Assembly (NCBI RefSeq): GCF_000247695.1
Contig: NW_004624776.1
Location: 16,530,881 to 16,594,880, forward strand
DNA from: Heterocephalus glaber
Lineage: Eukaryota; Chordata; Mammalia; Rodentia; Bathyergidae
Length of the DNA stretch: 64,000 nucleotides
Reading direction: 5' to 3'
Shown piece after piece: positions 50,095 through 60,459 of the stretch (positions within the stretch are counted from its first letter, which is position 1; every line of letters starts with the position of its first letter). The notes beneath the pieces were generated by a model that saw only the letters and a program-made list of their open reading frames with translations, was not told the origin of the DNA and did not search any database. Position numbers and translations under genes: made by a program.

Positions 50095-50165
50095 AATAGA
50101 TTCAGATACGTTAATTCATATAATATTCAGGACAGTGCCTGGCAAATGGCAAGTGCTGGATAACC
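50095..50165 (+). repeat. MIR 3' fragment, sense
   Basis: TTAATTCATATAATATTCAGGACAGTGCCTGGCAAATGG-type text matches the MIR 3' portion. Confidence 0.6.
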
Positions 50166-50529
50166 CTTAGCTACCCCCTTGCAGGGCCTCACCTTAGTTA
50201 CAAAGGGCCTTACTGACACTCAAGCTCCAGGTCTCTCTGCCTCTCCCTTCTGAAAAGATGCTGTTTTTTCAAAAAATTAGTTTTATCTATACAATTCAAA
50301 TACACGTACTGGTCACAGTCATCAAAGACTCTGCACCTGTGCATGCTACATCTAGGTTCTGCTTTTCTCCCAGTCCTCTACTCCCTTCAGCCCCGCCCCC
50401 TTATTTACAAAAGCTTTGCTTCCGTTTTTTCCCCTTCTTCATTTTTTGCCCTTTTCCCTTCCCCCTTCACAGTTTCCTTTAACTTTTGAACAGTTTCTTT
50501 CTATTTCACGTTATCTCTTACACATTTTT

Positions 50530-51130
50530 TTTTTAGTTCTTTTATTGGTACATTGTAGGTATGCAATTCGTTTACATTTATCATTGGGTGTTTGTACCTG
50601 TGCATGATATATCTTGGTTCTTCTCTTATACATTTTTGTTCTTATTTACCCTTTCAGTTTGTCACACCAGAGAAACAATGCAATGTTTGCACATATGTCT
50701 GATTTATTTCACTTAAGATTATATCTCAGGTTGCAGCCATTTAGCTATAAATGTCTCAAATTTATCTTTCTTTATGGCTGAGTAGTACTCCATTGTATAA
50801 AAATAACGACATCTTTATCCATTCTTCAGTTGATGGGCATTTGGGCTGTTTCCACGATTTAGCTATTACAAACTGCTGCTGTAAGCACATATATCACTGT
50901 GCTATGATGCTTCTAATTCTTTTGGGTAGATACCGAGCAGGGGAATAGCTGGGTCAAATGGGACCTCTAATCCTAATTTTTTGAGGTATCTCCACACTAA
51001 TTTCCACAGTGGTTGCACCAGTCTATACTCCCACCAACAGTGGAGCAGGGTTCCTTTTTCCCTACATCTCCGCCAGCGTTTGTTGTTGGTTGATTTCTTG
51101 ATATCAGCCATTCTTTCAAATGCTGTTTTT
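50530..51130 (-). mobile_element. L1 3' end, antisense, 5'-truncated
   Basis: TTTTATTGGTACATTGTAGG ... GGCTGAGTAGTACTCCATTG ... CCACAGTGGTTGCACCAG ... TTTCTTGATATCAGCCATTC is reversed L1. The - strand shows a late ORF2 peptide at 50902-51111 (LLHCWWEYRLVQPLWKL). Non-functional fragment. Confidence 0.9.
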
Positions 51131-51171
51131 AAAAAACAAATTTTCTTTGTGCATTAAAACTCAAAGTAAAT

Positions 51172-51352
51172 GAGGTGTGGTAGTGCACCTGTCATCACAG
51201 TACTCTGGGAGGCTGAGGAAGGAGTATTTCAAGTTCAAGCCCAGCCTGAGAAAGTTAGAGACCTAGTGAGATTCCATCCCAAAATAAAGAATAACTAAAA
51301 GAGGGCTAGGGATATGGCTCATTTTGAAGGACCTAGGTTTAGTCCTCAGTTT
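51172..51352 (+). repeat. B1-ID composite, sense
   Basis: GAGGTGTGGTAGTGCACCTG ... GGGAGGCTGAGGAAGGAG, then GGGCTAGGGATATGGCTCAT ... TTTAGTCCTCAG. Confidence 0.82.
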
Positions 51353-52697
51353 AAAAAAAGAGAGGGTGGGGAGAGGAGACAGACAGGTCGACAGAAAATC
51401 AGAGTGATTATCCCGCAGGCCTGCTTATTGGGTTCTGTGGAATGAGAGGCAGTGGTGGATGAGGGCAAACGAAAGGAAGGAGAAGGTGATGCCCATGAGA
51501 CCTTGTTATGTTCTGGGGCATTTTGGCCACTTGTGGGCATCCCTATAGGTTGGCACAACTAGTTAAGTGAGAAACCACACAGTGATGGGTATGAGGGTTT
51601 CATTGTTTCAAGATACTTCTCAGCTCGCATTGGGGGTTAGCTGGTAAACCCGTCATAGATTGGAAGAAGTTGTAGTGGAAGATGCAGTTGCTTCCCCAGC
51701 CAGCCACAGCTTCTAGCTCAGCAGCCTGCTTTCCCCTCGTGATTTTGGGGCGGACAGGGAGCTCTATCACTACTGCTACTCCTGTCAAAAGACCTCTGAC
51801 TCTAGGCTGGCATATAGCTCCCCTGGGGAAAGAGTCCAATGCGAAGCATGGTTTCGATTGAATGCCTGTTACTTTTTTGTGTCCTAACATTGCAGAGTTA
51901 CAAGTCAGACCCTCCTAAACTGAGGCCATGGGTGCTGCGGGTGAGGCTGCTCACATCTCAGTGCTCAGCAGCACTGCCTCAGTGTGGTGTCTGTTGTGTA
52001 CGCAGCTCAGACACCTGGCCAGCAGCTGGCTGCTCAGGGCAGTGTCAGGTTGGGCTGGATTTTGCCTTGTGAATGACATAACAGAATACTGTGGAAAAGT
52101 GCTTCTGACTTCTCTCTCTACAAGGAGCTCATTTCCGTGCTAGTCAGAGGTGGTCTACACTAATCACTTGTACGAGACAGCCACTTGCTGTCCACGTGGC
52201 CACAGTGCACTCTTGAGAAAGAAATTGCCCGTGCGCTTTTACCAGTTCCCTTCCATGTAGTTATCAATTTCTTTTCATTTATTTATTTGGAATCAATTTC
52301 TATTTAAAAAGATGCAGTGTTTTTATTTAGCGACTCAGGTCAAAATGCTAAGTGGCCACCTTGTAAAGAATGTAGGAAAAATTTACCTTCAGTCTCATCA
52401 CATATTGTGTGGAAAGTGCTTTGATACAGAACACCCTTAATGCAAGACAAGTTCTGTCATGTCTTTCAGGAAAATTGGAAGAGCTGTTTGAGGAAAGTTT
52501 CTAAAGATAAGAAGGGATCACAGCCAGCAGGTGGGTGGGGAGATTGGTGGAACTGTGAGGGGAGGGACAACAGTATGGACTGCGAGTTGATTAGCTTTAG
52601 GGACAAGCCAGAAATCTATGTAGAAAATGTGACCCTCAATACTAAAGTCGTGGATTTCGCAGTAAATATGTATGTATGGTATGTATGTATGTATTGG
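51353..52697. other. LATS2 intron 1, no gene recognised; (TATG)n at about 52662-52696
   Basis: Unassigned sequence ending in a GTATGTATGTATG-type microsatellite next to the CD63 retrocopy. Confidence 0.5.
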
Positions 52698-53520
52698 TAG
52701 GACAAAATGATCCATTTAATTCAAAAACCTGGGGGGTCTTATTCCACTCCCCTCTATGAGGCAGATAAAGAGACCAGACCCCTGTATCACTTGGTAGCCA
52801 CTTGGGGTGCTCTTCACAGGCAGCAGGCAAAGACAGTTACTAGTACCTCAACAAAAGCAATGCCCAGGGCTACTGTAGCCACCAGCAGCACATTTTTTCT
52901 CAGCCTGGTCCTGATCCTCTCCACACAGCCCCTGGTGTGGATAGTGTGCACATTGAAGCCAGTTCCACAGCCCGCAGTGACACAGACCCAGCAGGAGCCA
53001 GGATAGAACTTGGCCCTCTACCAAGCTAGGGATGTTCTCCCAAATCTGTGCAGTTAGCAGGCCACAGCACCCAAATTTTATCTTCAAGTTGTCCAGGAAT
53101 GCAGCTGTGTCATGGCTTTTTTTTGGTAATCATGCACCTGCTGCTGCAAGTCCTTATTAAACTCTGCTGTCACCTTGTCTCTAAAAAACATAGCCAGCAT
53201 TGGCTCCAGCCACCTCCACTAGCATGACAAGAGACAGGAAGATGGCAGAGGTGATCGCATGAAGTAGTTCTCCTTGCAGTCCCCACACCAGCCCAAGAGG
53301 CCACCAGGAAGAGGAAGGTGCCCACAGCGATGGTGATCACAGGCAGCAGAGTTCTGGGAGCAGCCCTGAGGGTCCTGGTCCCACTGAGGATAGGCTTGAC
53401 CACCACACTCACCTTGAACAGTCCCCCTGCATAGCTGCCACGTGCCAGCAGAACAGACAGCAACTTGACACATCTCATTCCTCCCTCTCCCCCACGGCTG
53501 CTGGGCCCTACCCACAGAAT
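52698..53520 (-). pseudogene. CD63: CD63 (tetraspanin-30) processed pseudogene in LATS2 intron 1
   Basis: The - strand carries MRCVKLL..VLL at 53478, then LLPVITIAVGTFLFLVASWAG and CKENY, the TM2 and small-loop signature of CD63. The carboxyl end (KNVLLVATVALGIAFVEVL after frame correction) and 3' UTR (GGGGTCTGGTCTC ... CCAGGTTTTTGAATTAAA) follow with no introns. It is dead: the usual ATG has become GTG, several frameshifts occur (in the first TM, near 53.26 kb and just before the last residues), and a TGA falls in ...FACCL. No poly-A tail remains. Antisense to LATS2, so it is removed with the intron. Confidence 0.93.
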
Positions 53521-53945
53521 AAGTTTGCTGACTCCTGTAGCAGAAAAATAATTTTCAGGTCTTGACAGTCAAGAGGGATGGAAAACATTTGTTTTAAAAG
53601 AAGAAAGTGTACAGAAAGGGTGTGGGCTTTCAGAGAATGAGACACCATAATGAAATACTTTAAATAAGCTATCAGTTGTTCAAACTTATTCTTGCCCTGA
53701 CTTTCTATATATATTTATGGAGATTTACTTGATTGTAGACTACATGTCATAGGAAACATCTTGGGACAGATGTCATGTGCTCTGACCAGAGCTGAACAGT
53801 GTATTTTTCACTTCTAGGAGGTTATATGTGTTTTTTCTTTCCAGGTGGAGTATTTCTAAGATCACTGTTCATTTCTGAAAAGTAGCATTAACATTGTGTG
53901 AAAACCACAAATGAACATTTTTCTCCCATTTATTTTCTTTTTCAG

Positions 53946-54144
53946 AGAGTGATGGTATTCAAAATGAAGATGCTGGAAAATTTCAGTTCTTCATAGGAAC
54001 TACAAAAATGGAAGGAAAAAACATTTTCAAAAGGAGACTATTTTGAAAATATGCTTACAACTAACTGATAATGTACAGCTTTTAAAAAAATAATAAAACA
54101 CTTGGAGAAGATTATATTTATGGTAAAAGGAAACTGGACTAACA
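53946..54144 (+). other. LATS2: LATS2 exon 2, untranslated part with a cluster of upstream ORFs
   Basis: Exon 2 begins after a polypyrimidine tract and CAG ending at 53945. The 199 nt before the LATS2 start contain five upstream ATG frames: 53952-53996 (14 codons, MVFKMKMLENFSSS), 54008-54046 (12 codons), 54051-54068 (5 codons), 54071-54085 (4 codons), and 54120-54188 (22 codons), which is out of frame with LATS2 and runs past its start. The leader is AT-rich, unlike exon 1. The exact acceptor could be two bases further on (CAGAG), which does not change the uORFs. Confidence 0.7.
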
Positions 54145-54483
54145 ATGAGGCCAAAGACTTTTCCTGCCACAACTTACTCTGGAAATAGCCGGCAGCGACT
54201 GCAGGAGATCCGAGAGGGGCTAAAGCAGCCTTCCAAACCTTCAGCTCAGGGGCTGCCTGTGGGACCAAACAGTGAGGGTTCCCTGGATGCCAAAGTCCTG
54301 GGAAGCAAGGATGCCACCAGGCAGCAGCAGATGAGAGCCACCCCAAAGTTTGGACCTTATCAGAAAGCACTCAGGGAAATCAGATATTCCCTGTTGCCAT
54401 TTGCCAATGAATCCGGCACTTCGGCAGTTGCTGAAGTAAACCGACAAATGCTGCAGGAGTTGGTGAATGCAGGATGTGACCAG
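54145..54483 (+). CDS. LATS2: LATS2, large tumor suppressor kinase 2, first coding exon (partial)
   Basis: The translation begins MRPKTFPATTYSGNSRQRLQ and ends ...VNAGCDQ, followed by a splice donor (CAG|GTGGGT at 54483/54484). I recognise this as the LATS2 N-terminus; the paralogue LATS1 differs. The exon codes for 113 of roughly 1,090 residues: the conserved N-terminal region (LCD1) and the beginning of the UBA domain, which must continue in the next exon, outside the window. LATS2 is the AGC-family kinase of the Hippo pathway that, with MOB1, phosphorylates YAP/TAZ and keeps them out of the nucleus. The serine in RYSLLPF (residue 82 here, codon 54388-54390) corresponds to the Aurora-A site known as Ser83 in human; the offset suggests one fewer Gln in the short Q run. 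The frame is intact with no stops. The apparent reading past 54483 is intron. Confidence 0.96.
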
Positions 54484-54754
54484 GTGGGTACAGACTTCCT
54501 CTGGCTTCTCCAGGGACAATTATAGTGGGTGGCCTGTGGGGAGTGCAGCTGGACAGCCAGAACCCTTTGGCAGTGTTCAGATGCTTTGGCTTTGAATAGC
54601 TTGCTACTTACAGAAGTGTTTGTAGGTTAACCTAGGGGCTTTTTAATGCTTCACTGAACTCCCAGGAGTTTTGGGCTGCTTTTCCTTTTCAGGCAGGATC
54701 CAGAAGTGTCTGAAGTCTCCTGAAATTGTGCCATGTGCACTTTCTGTCCTCTCA

Positions 54755-54845
54755 CTGTCTCTCTTTGTCCCTCTGCTGGGGATGGAATCCAAGACCTTGT
54801 GCATATTAAGAATGTGCTCTGCCACCGAGCTGTGCTCCGAGCCCA
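54755..54845 (-). repeat. ID-type SINE, antisense, diverged
   Basis: CTGGGGATGGAATCCAAGAC ... GCCACCGAGCTGTGCTCCG. Confidence 0.65.
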
Positions 54846-54849
54846 GTTC

Positions 54850-55044
54850 TGAGAAAGCTGAGTGTGATGGCACATGCCTGTAATTCCAGCACTCTGGGAG
54901 GCTGAGGCAGGACGATTACAAGTTCCAGGCCACTCCGGGCAACTTTGTGAGAGACCCTATCTCAAAATAAAAGAATAAAAATAAAAGGGCTGGGGTGTAG
55001 CTCAGTGCAAAGACCCTGGGTTCAATTCCTAGTATAGCACCACC

Positions 55045-55075
<31 letters not shown>
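54850..55075 (+). repeat. B1-ID composite, sense, with A-rich tail
   Basis: GATGGCACATGCCTGTAATT ... AGGCTGAGGCAGGACG, then GGGCTGGGGTGTAGCTCAGT ... GGGTTCAATTCCTAG and an (AAAAG)n tail. Confidence 0.88.
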
Positions 55076-55080
<5 letters not shown>

Positions 55081-55596
55081 CTAGAAAAGACAGAAATCAT
55101 CAAAATGTAATGGGGCACTCTACCTTCTCAGTTGCTTAGGAAAGAAGAATATGTTCAGACAGCTAATACCCATCATACATAAATATGTAACTCCATGCTA
55201 TACTTTGTGATCGCTTAGTGTCTCCACCTGAATAAAACCCACGTTGAAGGGTGGAGCTGGTGTCCAAAAGGTGTGAAAGTAGTTGGTAAGCTAGAACTAG
55301 CGAAATTGTCATTATGCCGTGAAAGGGATTGTGAAAGCCAGTGCTTTATTTCTATCTGTCATCTTAAAAACCATAGTTGCATGAAATGGAAATAAGCAAA
55401 GTATTTTTGCTGCCTTGGAAAAGGAGATTTCATCATCACATCACACCAAGATGACTTGAGCACTTTTGGTAGAAATACCCTGATTACCTGCCCCTGGCAT
55501 TACAGTCATAGAGGATAACAGTGTCATCTCACCATCTGGTGTTTCCAAAGGCAATTTCATTTCTCTAGTAGTTTATTACCATAGAACTGAACAAGA
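55076..55596. other. LATS2 intron 2, no feature recognised
   Basis: No exon or repeat that I can name. Confidence 0.45.
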
Positions 55597-55750
55597 GAAT
55601 TAGCTGGGCATGGTGGTGCACATCTGTGATCCTATCACTTGGGTGGCTGAGGCAGGAGGATCGATGGGGAGTTCAAAACTAGCCTGGGCTACGTGGTTCA
55701 AGGCCAGCCTGAATTACTATCGAGACCTTGTCTTAAAAAGAGAGAGAGGG
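55597..55750 (+). repeat. B1 SINE, sense
   Basis: AGCTGGGCATGGTGGTGCAC ... GTTCAAAACTAGCCTGGGC ... GTTCAAGGCCAGCCTGAATT. Confidence 0.9.
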
Positions 55751-55801
55751 AAATGATGCTTCTCAGATGATCTGTCTGTGAAGCAGATCCTGGGGTTTTT
55801 T

Positions 55802-55968
55802 TTGGTTTTTTTTTTTGTAGCTATGGACAGGGCAGTTATATTTATTTCAAAACAAAAGCTTTGTTGGGCTGCATCAAATGCAGAAGAAAAGGAGTATTGA
55901 GGGGCATGGTTAAATTACCAGTGTGCATAACAGTGAGGTATGCCTCAAATAAGCCTTTAAAACTCTTA
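55802..55968 (-). pseudogene. Short 3'-UTR retrocopy (5'-truncated processed pseudogene), parent unknown
   Basis: AGATCCTGGGGTTTTTT flanks the insert on both sides (55785-55801 and 55969-55985). Inside, the - strand ends with GAAATAAATATAACTGCCCTG ... CATAGCTAC followed by a poly-A (poly-T at about 55809-55819 on +); AATAAA sits ~25 nt before it. So about 150 nt of an mRNA 3' end was reverse-transcribed and inserted by L1. I do not recognise the parent gene. Confidence 0.82.
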
Positions 55969-55989
55969 AGATCCTGGGGTTTTTTAAGG

Positions 55990-57060
55990 GACTTCCTGAC
56001 ACTTGGGGAAATGCTGGGATTAACTTGTGTCTAGCAAGCTTTGTTCTGTAGAGCCTCCTTTGTAAAGCACAGGATCATGAACAATGTCGTGTGGAGGGTT
56101 TCAGAGTGGAAACTGACAAGAAAGATAGGGCCTTGCTCACTGTGGGAGTACGAAGTTACATAGGGTGCCAAGTGCTGTCTGTCCCCAGACAGAGTGGAAT
56201 GCTTTCGAAAGTAGACAGGGAGTAATTCTGAGGGAACCCCAGAGGAAGATTATAGAGGGGATTTTAGGCCCACTGCAAAGCTTAAAATCTGTAAATCAGT
56301 TGCAAACAAAAGAAGCAATCAGGCCTGGTGTTCTTTGCAATTGTCTTTCAGCTGTGAGAAAAAGAAACAAGTCAAGCAAATAATCCACAGTACAGGTGGG
56401 ATCTTATTAGGGTGAAATCCATTAGTGGTAATTACAGTGCAAGAAAAATGAAGCTGGTGTTGTTTCTAGTACCCTAAATACAAGCACAGTACAGGAACAT
56501 TAAGGATCATGATGCCAGTGAAGTTCCATCAACATGTAGTTTATGTTATCAGAAGGAGCTCCGTCTACCATATTTAATGCTCCCCACATAATTCAGTTTG
56601 TTATTTAGGGTTACTTTAGAATTTAAAGCAGCCGTGCCCTCCTCCTACTCAGGCTGCTCCTGCTTTCAGATACTTCAGGTGGGAAAGTCATTCTGTAAAC
56701 CTGCCTGATATGAGGAAAAGACAAGCGTTGCTTTGGGACCTGTGCGTGTCTGTTGGATAAAGCAGATCATTAGGATTCCAGTCTAATAGGTAAAGAGGAT
56801 CCCTACTGTTGCAGCTTCCCCCCTTTGTCTCCTGTTATTTCAGATGCATTTTTGTTCTGTCTTTTGAGTTTAAGTGCTGTCTTTAAACCCCAGTATTCAT
56901 CAGAGCGGCCGTGAATGCGCTGCTCTCCCGAGTCTTGTGGGCACCAAGTCGAGGCACGAGCTTTCATGAGCAATCTCTTATTGCATGTGCATCCACACAT
57001 ACATTTTGTCATTTTATTTGGACTAAAAATTATTGATAATATTTACCTGTTTGTAAATGA
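55990..57060. other. LATS2 intron 2, no feature recognised
   Basis: Unassigned sequence. A 69-codon - strand frame at 56803-57012 has no resemblance to known families. Confidence 0.45.
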
Positions 57061-57226
57061 CCGGTACTAGGGATTGACAATGGCCTTCATCCTCAGTTGT
57101 TGCATCGCAGCTTTTTTTTTAAAGACAGGGTCTTACCACATTGTTTAGGCTAGGCTTGAATTTGTAGTCTCCTGCCTCAGCTTGTCAGAGTGCTGGAATT
57201 ACAGGCATATGCCTCCATGTCCAACT
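57061..57226 (-). repeat. B1-ID composite, antisense, diverged
   Basis: CCGGTACTAGGGATTGACAA ... AAAGACAGGGTCTTACCACA ... AGAGTGCTGGAATTACAGGC. Confidence 0.8.
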
Positions 57227-57400
57227 TTAACTTTTTATTAAAGTAACATTTACATTTAAAAAGTGCACAATTCATAAACTTTATAAAGCTTGGTGAATTT
57301 TTACATATTAAGCATACCCATGTAACTGACATGGATGGGCATATTTCTCATTAAAACTTTACCTCATGCTGACAGTTGCTAGAAAAAAGTAAAAGACTTA
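57227..57400. repeat. Old L1M-type fragment
   Basis: AAGTGCACAATTCATAAACT ... ACATATTAAGCATACCCATGTAAC is a common L1M phrase. Confidence 0.55.
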
Positions 57401-58239
57401 AGGTTCAATGATTTCTGGTAATGATATAATGTACATGTCAAATGATATATAGTGTTCATAAATCTTTTGAACATAAATTAGTGAAGATTTAAGAAAATTC
57501 TATAGGTAAAAAGAAACTAAGTCAATAGGTTTGTGTTCCTTAAGCAAGGAGCTATTCTTTAGATTTACAGATTCAAGGAATCGGAAAGACAAGATGTTTC
57601 TGATATGAGTGTCATGTTTTGTAGCCTTGGGCACATTGGTATAAATAATAATTTAACTTTTACTTTATTCCCTTATAATATTTAATTTTTTTTCTTTAAA
57701 TCTTTATGGTTTCAAACGACCATATTTCTAAATTTTCCCCTTCAAAGTTTTAAAAAACATTAATTGGATTTGCAGTGATGTTCACATGCATACTATTTCT
57801 CTGTTCCGAAGTGTGTGAATTGTGTTCTCCTTCTGAGTTGAAGGGTGAACCACAGCACATCTCCAAGCCTCGGGTGGAGGGTATAACAGTGCCTAGGATC
57901 CCGGGAGAGTGAAGCTCCAGTTCAGCCCTGCCTGGCACAGTGCAGGGACACAGGACCCCTTAGGATAAAAGCATTTTATCTCGTTATCTCCTCAGGGAAC
58001 ACCTGGATGAAAAATCTTTTCAAGTGTCCCAGGAAATGCTTCTGCCTCCCCAAGGATCGCTGTGTGTTCTCCCTGGGGTCCTTTATCCTGGCCATTGGCT
58101 CAGTGTCCATGCCTTCCCTGCAGGATTTTTCTCTCTGCTGTGATGTTCCTAATTCTACCCAAATCCAGTTCTTCCCCACTTTATTATGTGTGTTTAAGTG
58201 ACTTAAATTTTTAATGGAATGAGGGCTACAAGAATGTTT
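57401..58239. other. LATS2 intron 2, no feature recognised
   Basis: AT-rich to 57.8 kb, then moderately GC-rich. No gene or named repeat. Confidence 0.45.
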
Positions 58240-58321
58240 GGGGCCAGGGATTTAGCTCCGTGCCACCACGCCTGCCTTGTAAGCGCAAAGTTCCGAGTTC
58301 AATCCCAGGTACCCCCCCCCC
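58240..58321 (+). mobile_element. tRNA-derived SINE with a poly-C tail, sense
   Basis: GGGCCAGGGATTTAGCTCCG ... GAGTTCAATCCCAGGTACC then a run of 11 C's and CAAAA. Flanked by AGAATGTTTG and AGAATGTAAA. Confidence 0.9.
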
Positions 58322-59274
58322 AAAAGAATGTAAACAAACTGATTTTAGTGCATCAGGTTCTGTAGAAGGAAAACAGCAGTGGCCAGGATGTGTGTTCAGG
58401 GGCAGGTTCTTGAGAACAATGGTCACAACACCAAGGGAATTGTGATGAACTGGTTAATGAGCAAAGGAGGGCAGTTCTTGGTATTTTTCAGCTAAAAAGG
58501 GCAGCAAAATTAAATTTGTCCATAGCACTGGCTGGGGTGAGGCCTGGAGCACATGGGCCTCCAGTTGGAAAAGCACTGGGGTTTGGAGATGCCTGTGTGC
58601 CTGGCACTGACCTCAGTGCCTGCCGTGCGTAATCTTACCGAAACGGCACAGCAGTCACTTGAGAGGGATTCTAGTTACTGTCCCCTTGGTTAGGGGACAC
58701 TACAGCTGGGGTTGGGGGAGGTGTGCTGAGCAGGTGACCGGAGTGCTGTCCTGTCCTTGACCCCCAAGCTGACCTGTATGCAGAGTGCTTGTGAGACAGC
58801 CCGAGGACCAGGACTGGGGCCGGGCTTGGAACAGTGCTCCCTCCCTGAGGGCCCTCAGAGTTCTGGCTTTGAGTTCCCTTGTTTGTCGCTGGTCTTTGCT
58901 GGACAGCTGCTGCCTTTTTAAAATTCTGTTTCGTGCCCAGGACTCAGGATTATCACCTGTCTCCTCCCATTTTGAGGGCACAGGCACAGCCCTCCCCAGC
59001 CCCTGATGCCTCCTCTGCTCCAGCTGCAGCTTCTAGTGCTCTGCCCAACTCATAATATCAGTGAGCTCCCTCTGCCAAGGAGGAGTGACATGGGCTCCTC
59101 CCAGATACGTCCTCATGCTTGCTCATTCAGGGCTCTTTGACATACTGTTTTGTTGGCTGGTCATATTCTTCCCATCTTCTTCTGATCTGATTCTAGGCTC
59201 AGGCCAGATTTCAAGCCCAGCATCTTCCTGACTTCTTTTTGGATGAGAGCAGTTCCTAGTCAGACTTTTTAGTG
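58322..59274. other. LATS2 intron 2, mostly unassigned; MIR-like scrap at about 58590-58680
   Basis: CTGGCACTGACCTCAGTGCC ... TACCGAAACGGCACAGCAGTC is a possible MIR core. Nothing else identified. Confidence 0.4.
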
Positions 59275-59468
59275 TGTGTGTGGTAGTGGGGATGTAACCT
59301 AAGGGCTTCACATTGAGCTATATTCCCAGCCCTTTAAAAACAAAGAAATTTTTTAATTTTAACTTTGAGACAAGGTTTCACTAAGTCGCTAAATTGCCCT
59401 GGCTCGGCTTGATCTTTCAATCCTCCTGACTCAGCCTTCTAAAGTGCTGGAATTATAGACATGTGCCC
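59275..59468 (-). repeat. B1-ID composite, antisense
   Basis: GTGGTAGTGGGGATGTAACC ... GAGCTATATTCCCAGCC, then GAGACAAGGTTTCACTAAG ... AAAGTGCTGGAATTATAG. Confidence 0.85.
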
Positions 59469-60160
59469 CACATCTGGGTCCTAGTCATTTCTGGAGCAGT
59501 TTACTTCTAACTCCTAGGTGCTTATGCATTATGTTGGCACTGTTTTCTCTCTTTTGAGGGAAAGGCCTGGTTCCAGAGAGTCCGTCTGTACAGAAGCCTC
59601 CCAGCTCCCTCTCTGGGGTACAAGCTCAATTACTCTTTGTTGCAGGGAGATGATTCCATGCGCTGGTCCAGTCAGACCAGTCCCCTGCACTGTCCCTGGG
59701 ACAGACATGGCACCTAAAGGCAGCTCTTCCTAATGGGGCACAAATGGTCTGGTTCTAATGATACGCGAGTCTCTCCAAAACACCTGTAGAGGAAACCCAG
59801 AGAAACGTGCTTTGTCTCGGTGACAGGATCTCGCCTCAGGGTTGTTTTGCTGAAATAAAGGTCTTTTGCAATGAAAAAGAGAAAGAAATTTAGGTAATGT
59901 GTACATTTGCTCTTCCTCTGGAAAGGGGCCACTTTTCAGTGTGACTGAACACTCACACTGTGCTGAAACCCTAGTGGAAGAGGGAAGAGAGAAGCACTTC
60001 AGTTTGGGAATGTCGGTAATGTAACAGGAAATCAGAGCACAGTGGTCTTTGGGTGTAGCCATTGCTTGCCCTTCTCCTCCCTTTTAATGACATTCAAATC
60101 AAATGTGGCCCTGTCAGAGGAAGAGCTGCATACTTTTAAAAGTAGGCTATAAAATGTCTT
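59469..60160. other. LATS2 intron 2, no feature recognised
   Basis: No repeat or exon that I can name; overlapping short - strand frames at 59714-60062 are not recognisable. Confidence 0.45.
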
Positions 60161-60161
60161 C

Positions 60162-60235
60162 AGAGACAGGGATGTAACTTGGTGGTAGAACGCTTGCCTA
60201 GCATGTGTGAGACCTTGGGTTCCATCCCCAGTATT
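60162..60235 (+). repeat. ID-type SINE, sense
   Basis: GACAGGGATGTAACTTGGTGG ... CGCTTGCCTAGCATGTGTGA ... GGTTCCATCCCCAGTA: classical ID/tRNA-Ala-like form. Confidence 0.82.
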
Positions 60236-60370
60236 GTCAACAAATATAAACAAATATTTTTTAAAAAATAAAATTACTTTGACATGACACAAGGAGATCT
60301 TACCTTTCTGAGTCATACCCCTGCTCTACGTACATCCCCCTAGTCTAATGATGGCAGTCCTTCTAGGGAC

Positions 60371-60456
60371 TTTTTTTTTTTGGTACCAGGGATCGAACTT
60401 GGGTCCTTGCGCTTGCGCAGCAGGCAGCGAAACCACTGAGCTAAATCCCCGGCCCT
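60371..60456 (-). mobile_element. tRNA-derived SINE, antisense
   Basis: TTTTGGTACCAGGGATCGAA ... GAGCTAAATCCCCGGCCC; flanks TCTAGGGAC and TTTTAGAGAC suggest a diverged duplication. Confidence 0.93.
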
Positions 60457-60459
60457 AAA

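Larger units (their letters stand above)
41834..53945 (+). other. LATS2: LATS2 intron 1 (~12.1 kb)
   Basis: Bounded by the donor GTGAGC at 41834 and the acceptor TTTTCTTTTTCAG ending at 53945. The first ~550 bp are G-rich on the non-template strand. The intron holds a young antisense tRNA-SINE at 43.5 kb, an L1 3' scrap, another young SINE at 48.5 kb, an antisense L1 tail at 50.5-51.1 kb, a B1-ID composite at 51.2 kb and a CD63 retropseudogene at 52.7-53.5 kb. Between these are stretches of unique-looking sequence in which I see no further exon. Confidence 0.75.

Noticed and set aside
50902..51111. Small protein with WWEYRLVQPLWKL
   Set aside because: This is the late part of L1 ORF2 in a truncated antisense copy.
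54241..54519. - strand ORFs opposite LATS2 exon 2
   Set aside because: Shadow frames of the genuine LATS2 coding strand.
12689..60456. tRNA genes (A and B boxes, clover-leaf-like text)
   Set aside because: Every instance is a SINE: they lack a proper anticodon arm and end in GGTACC plus A's with target duplications.
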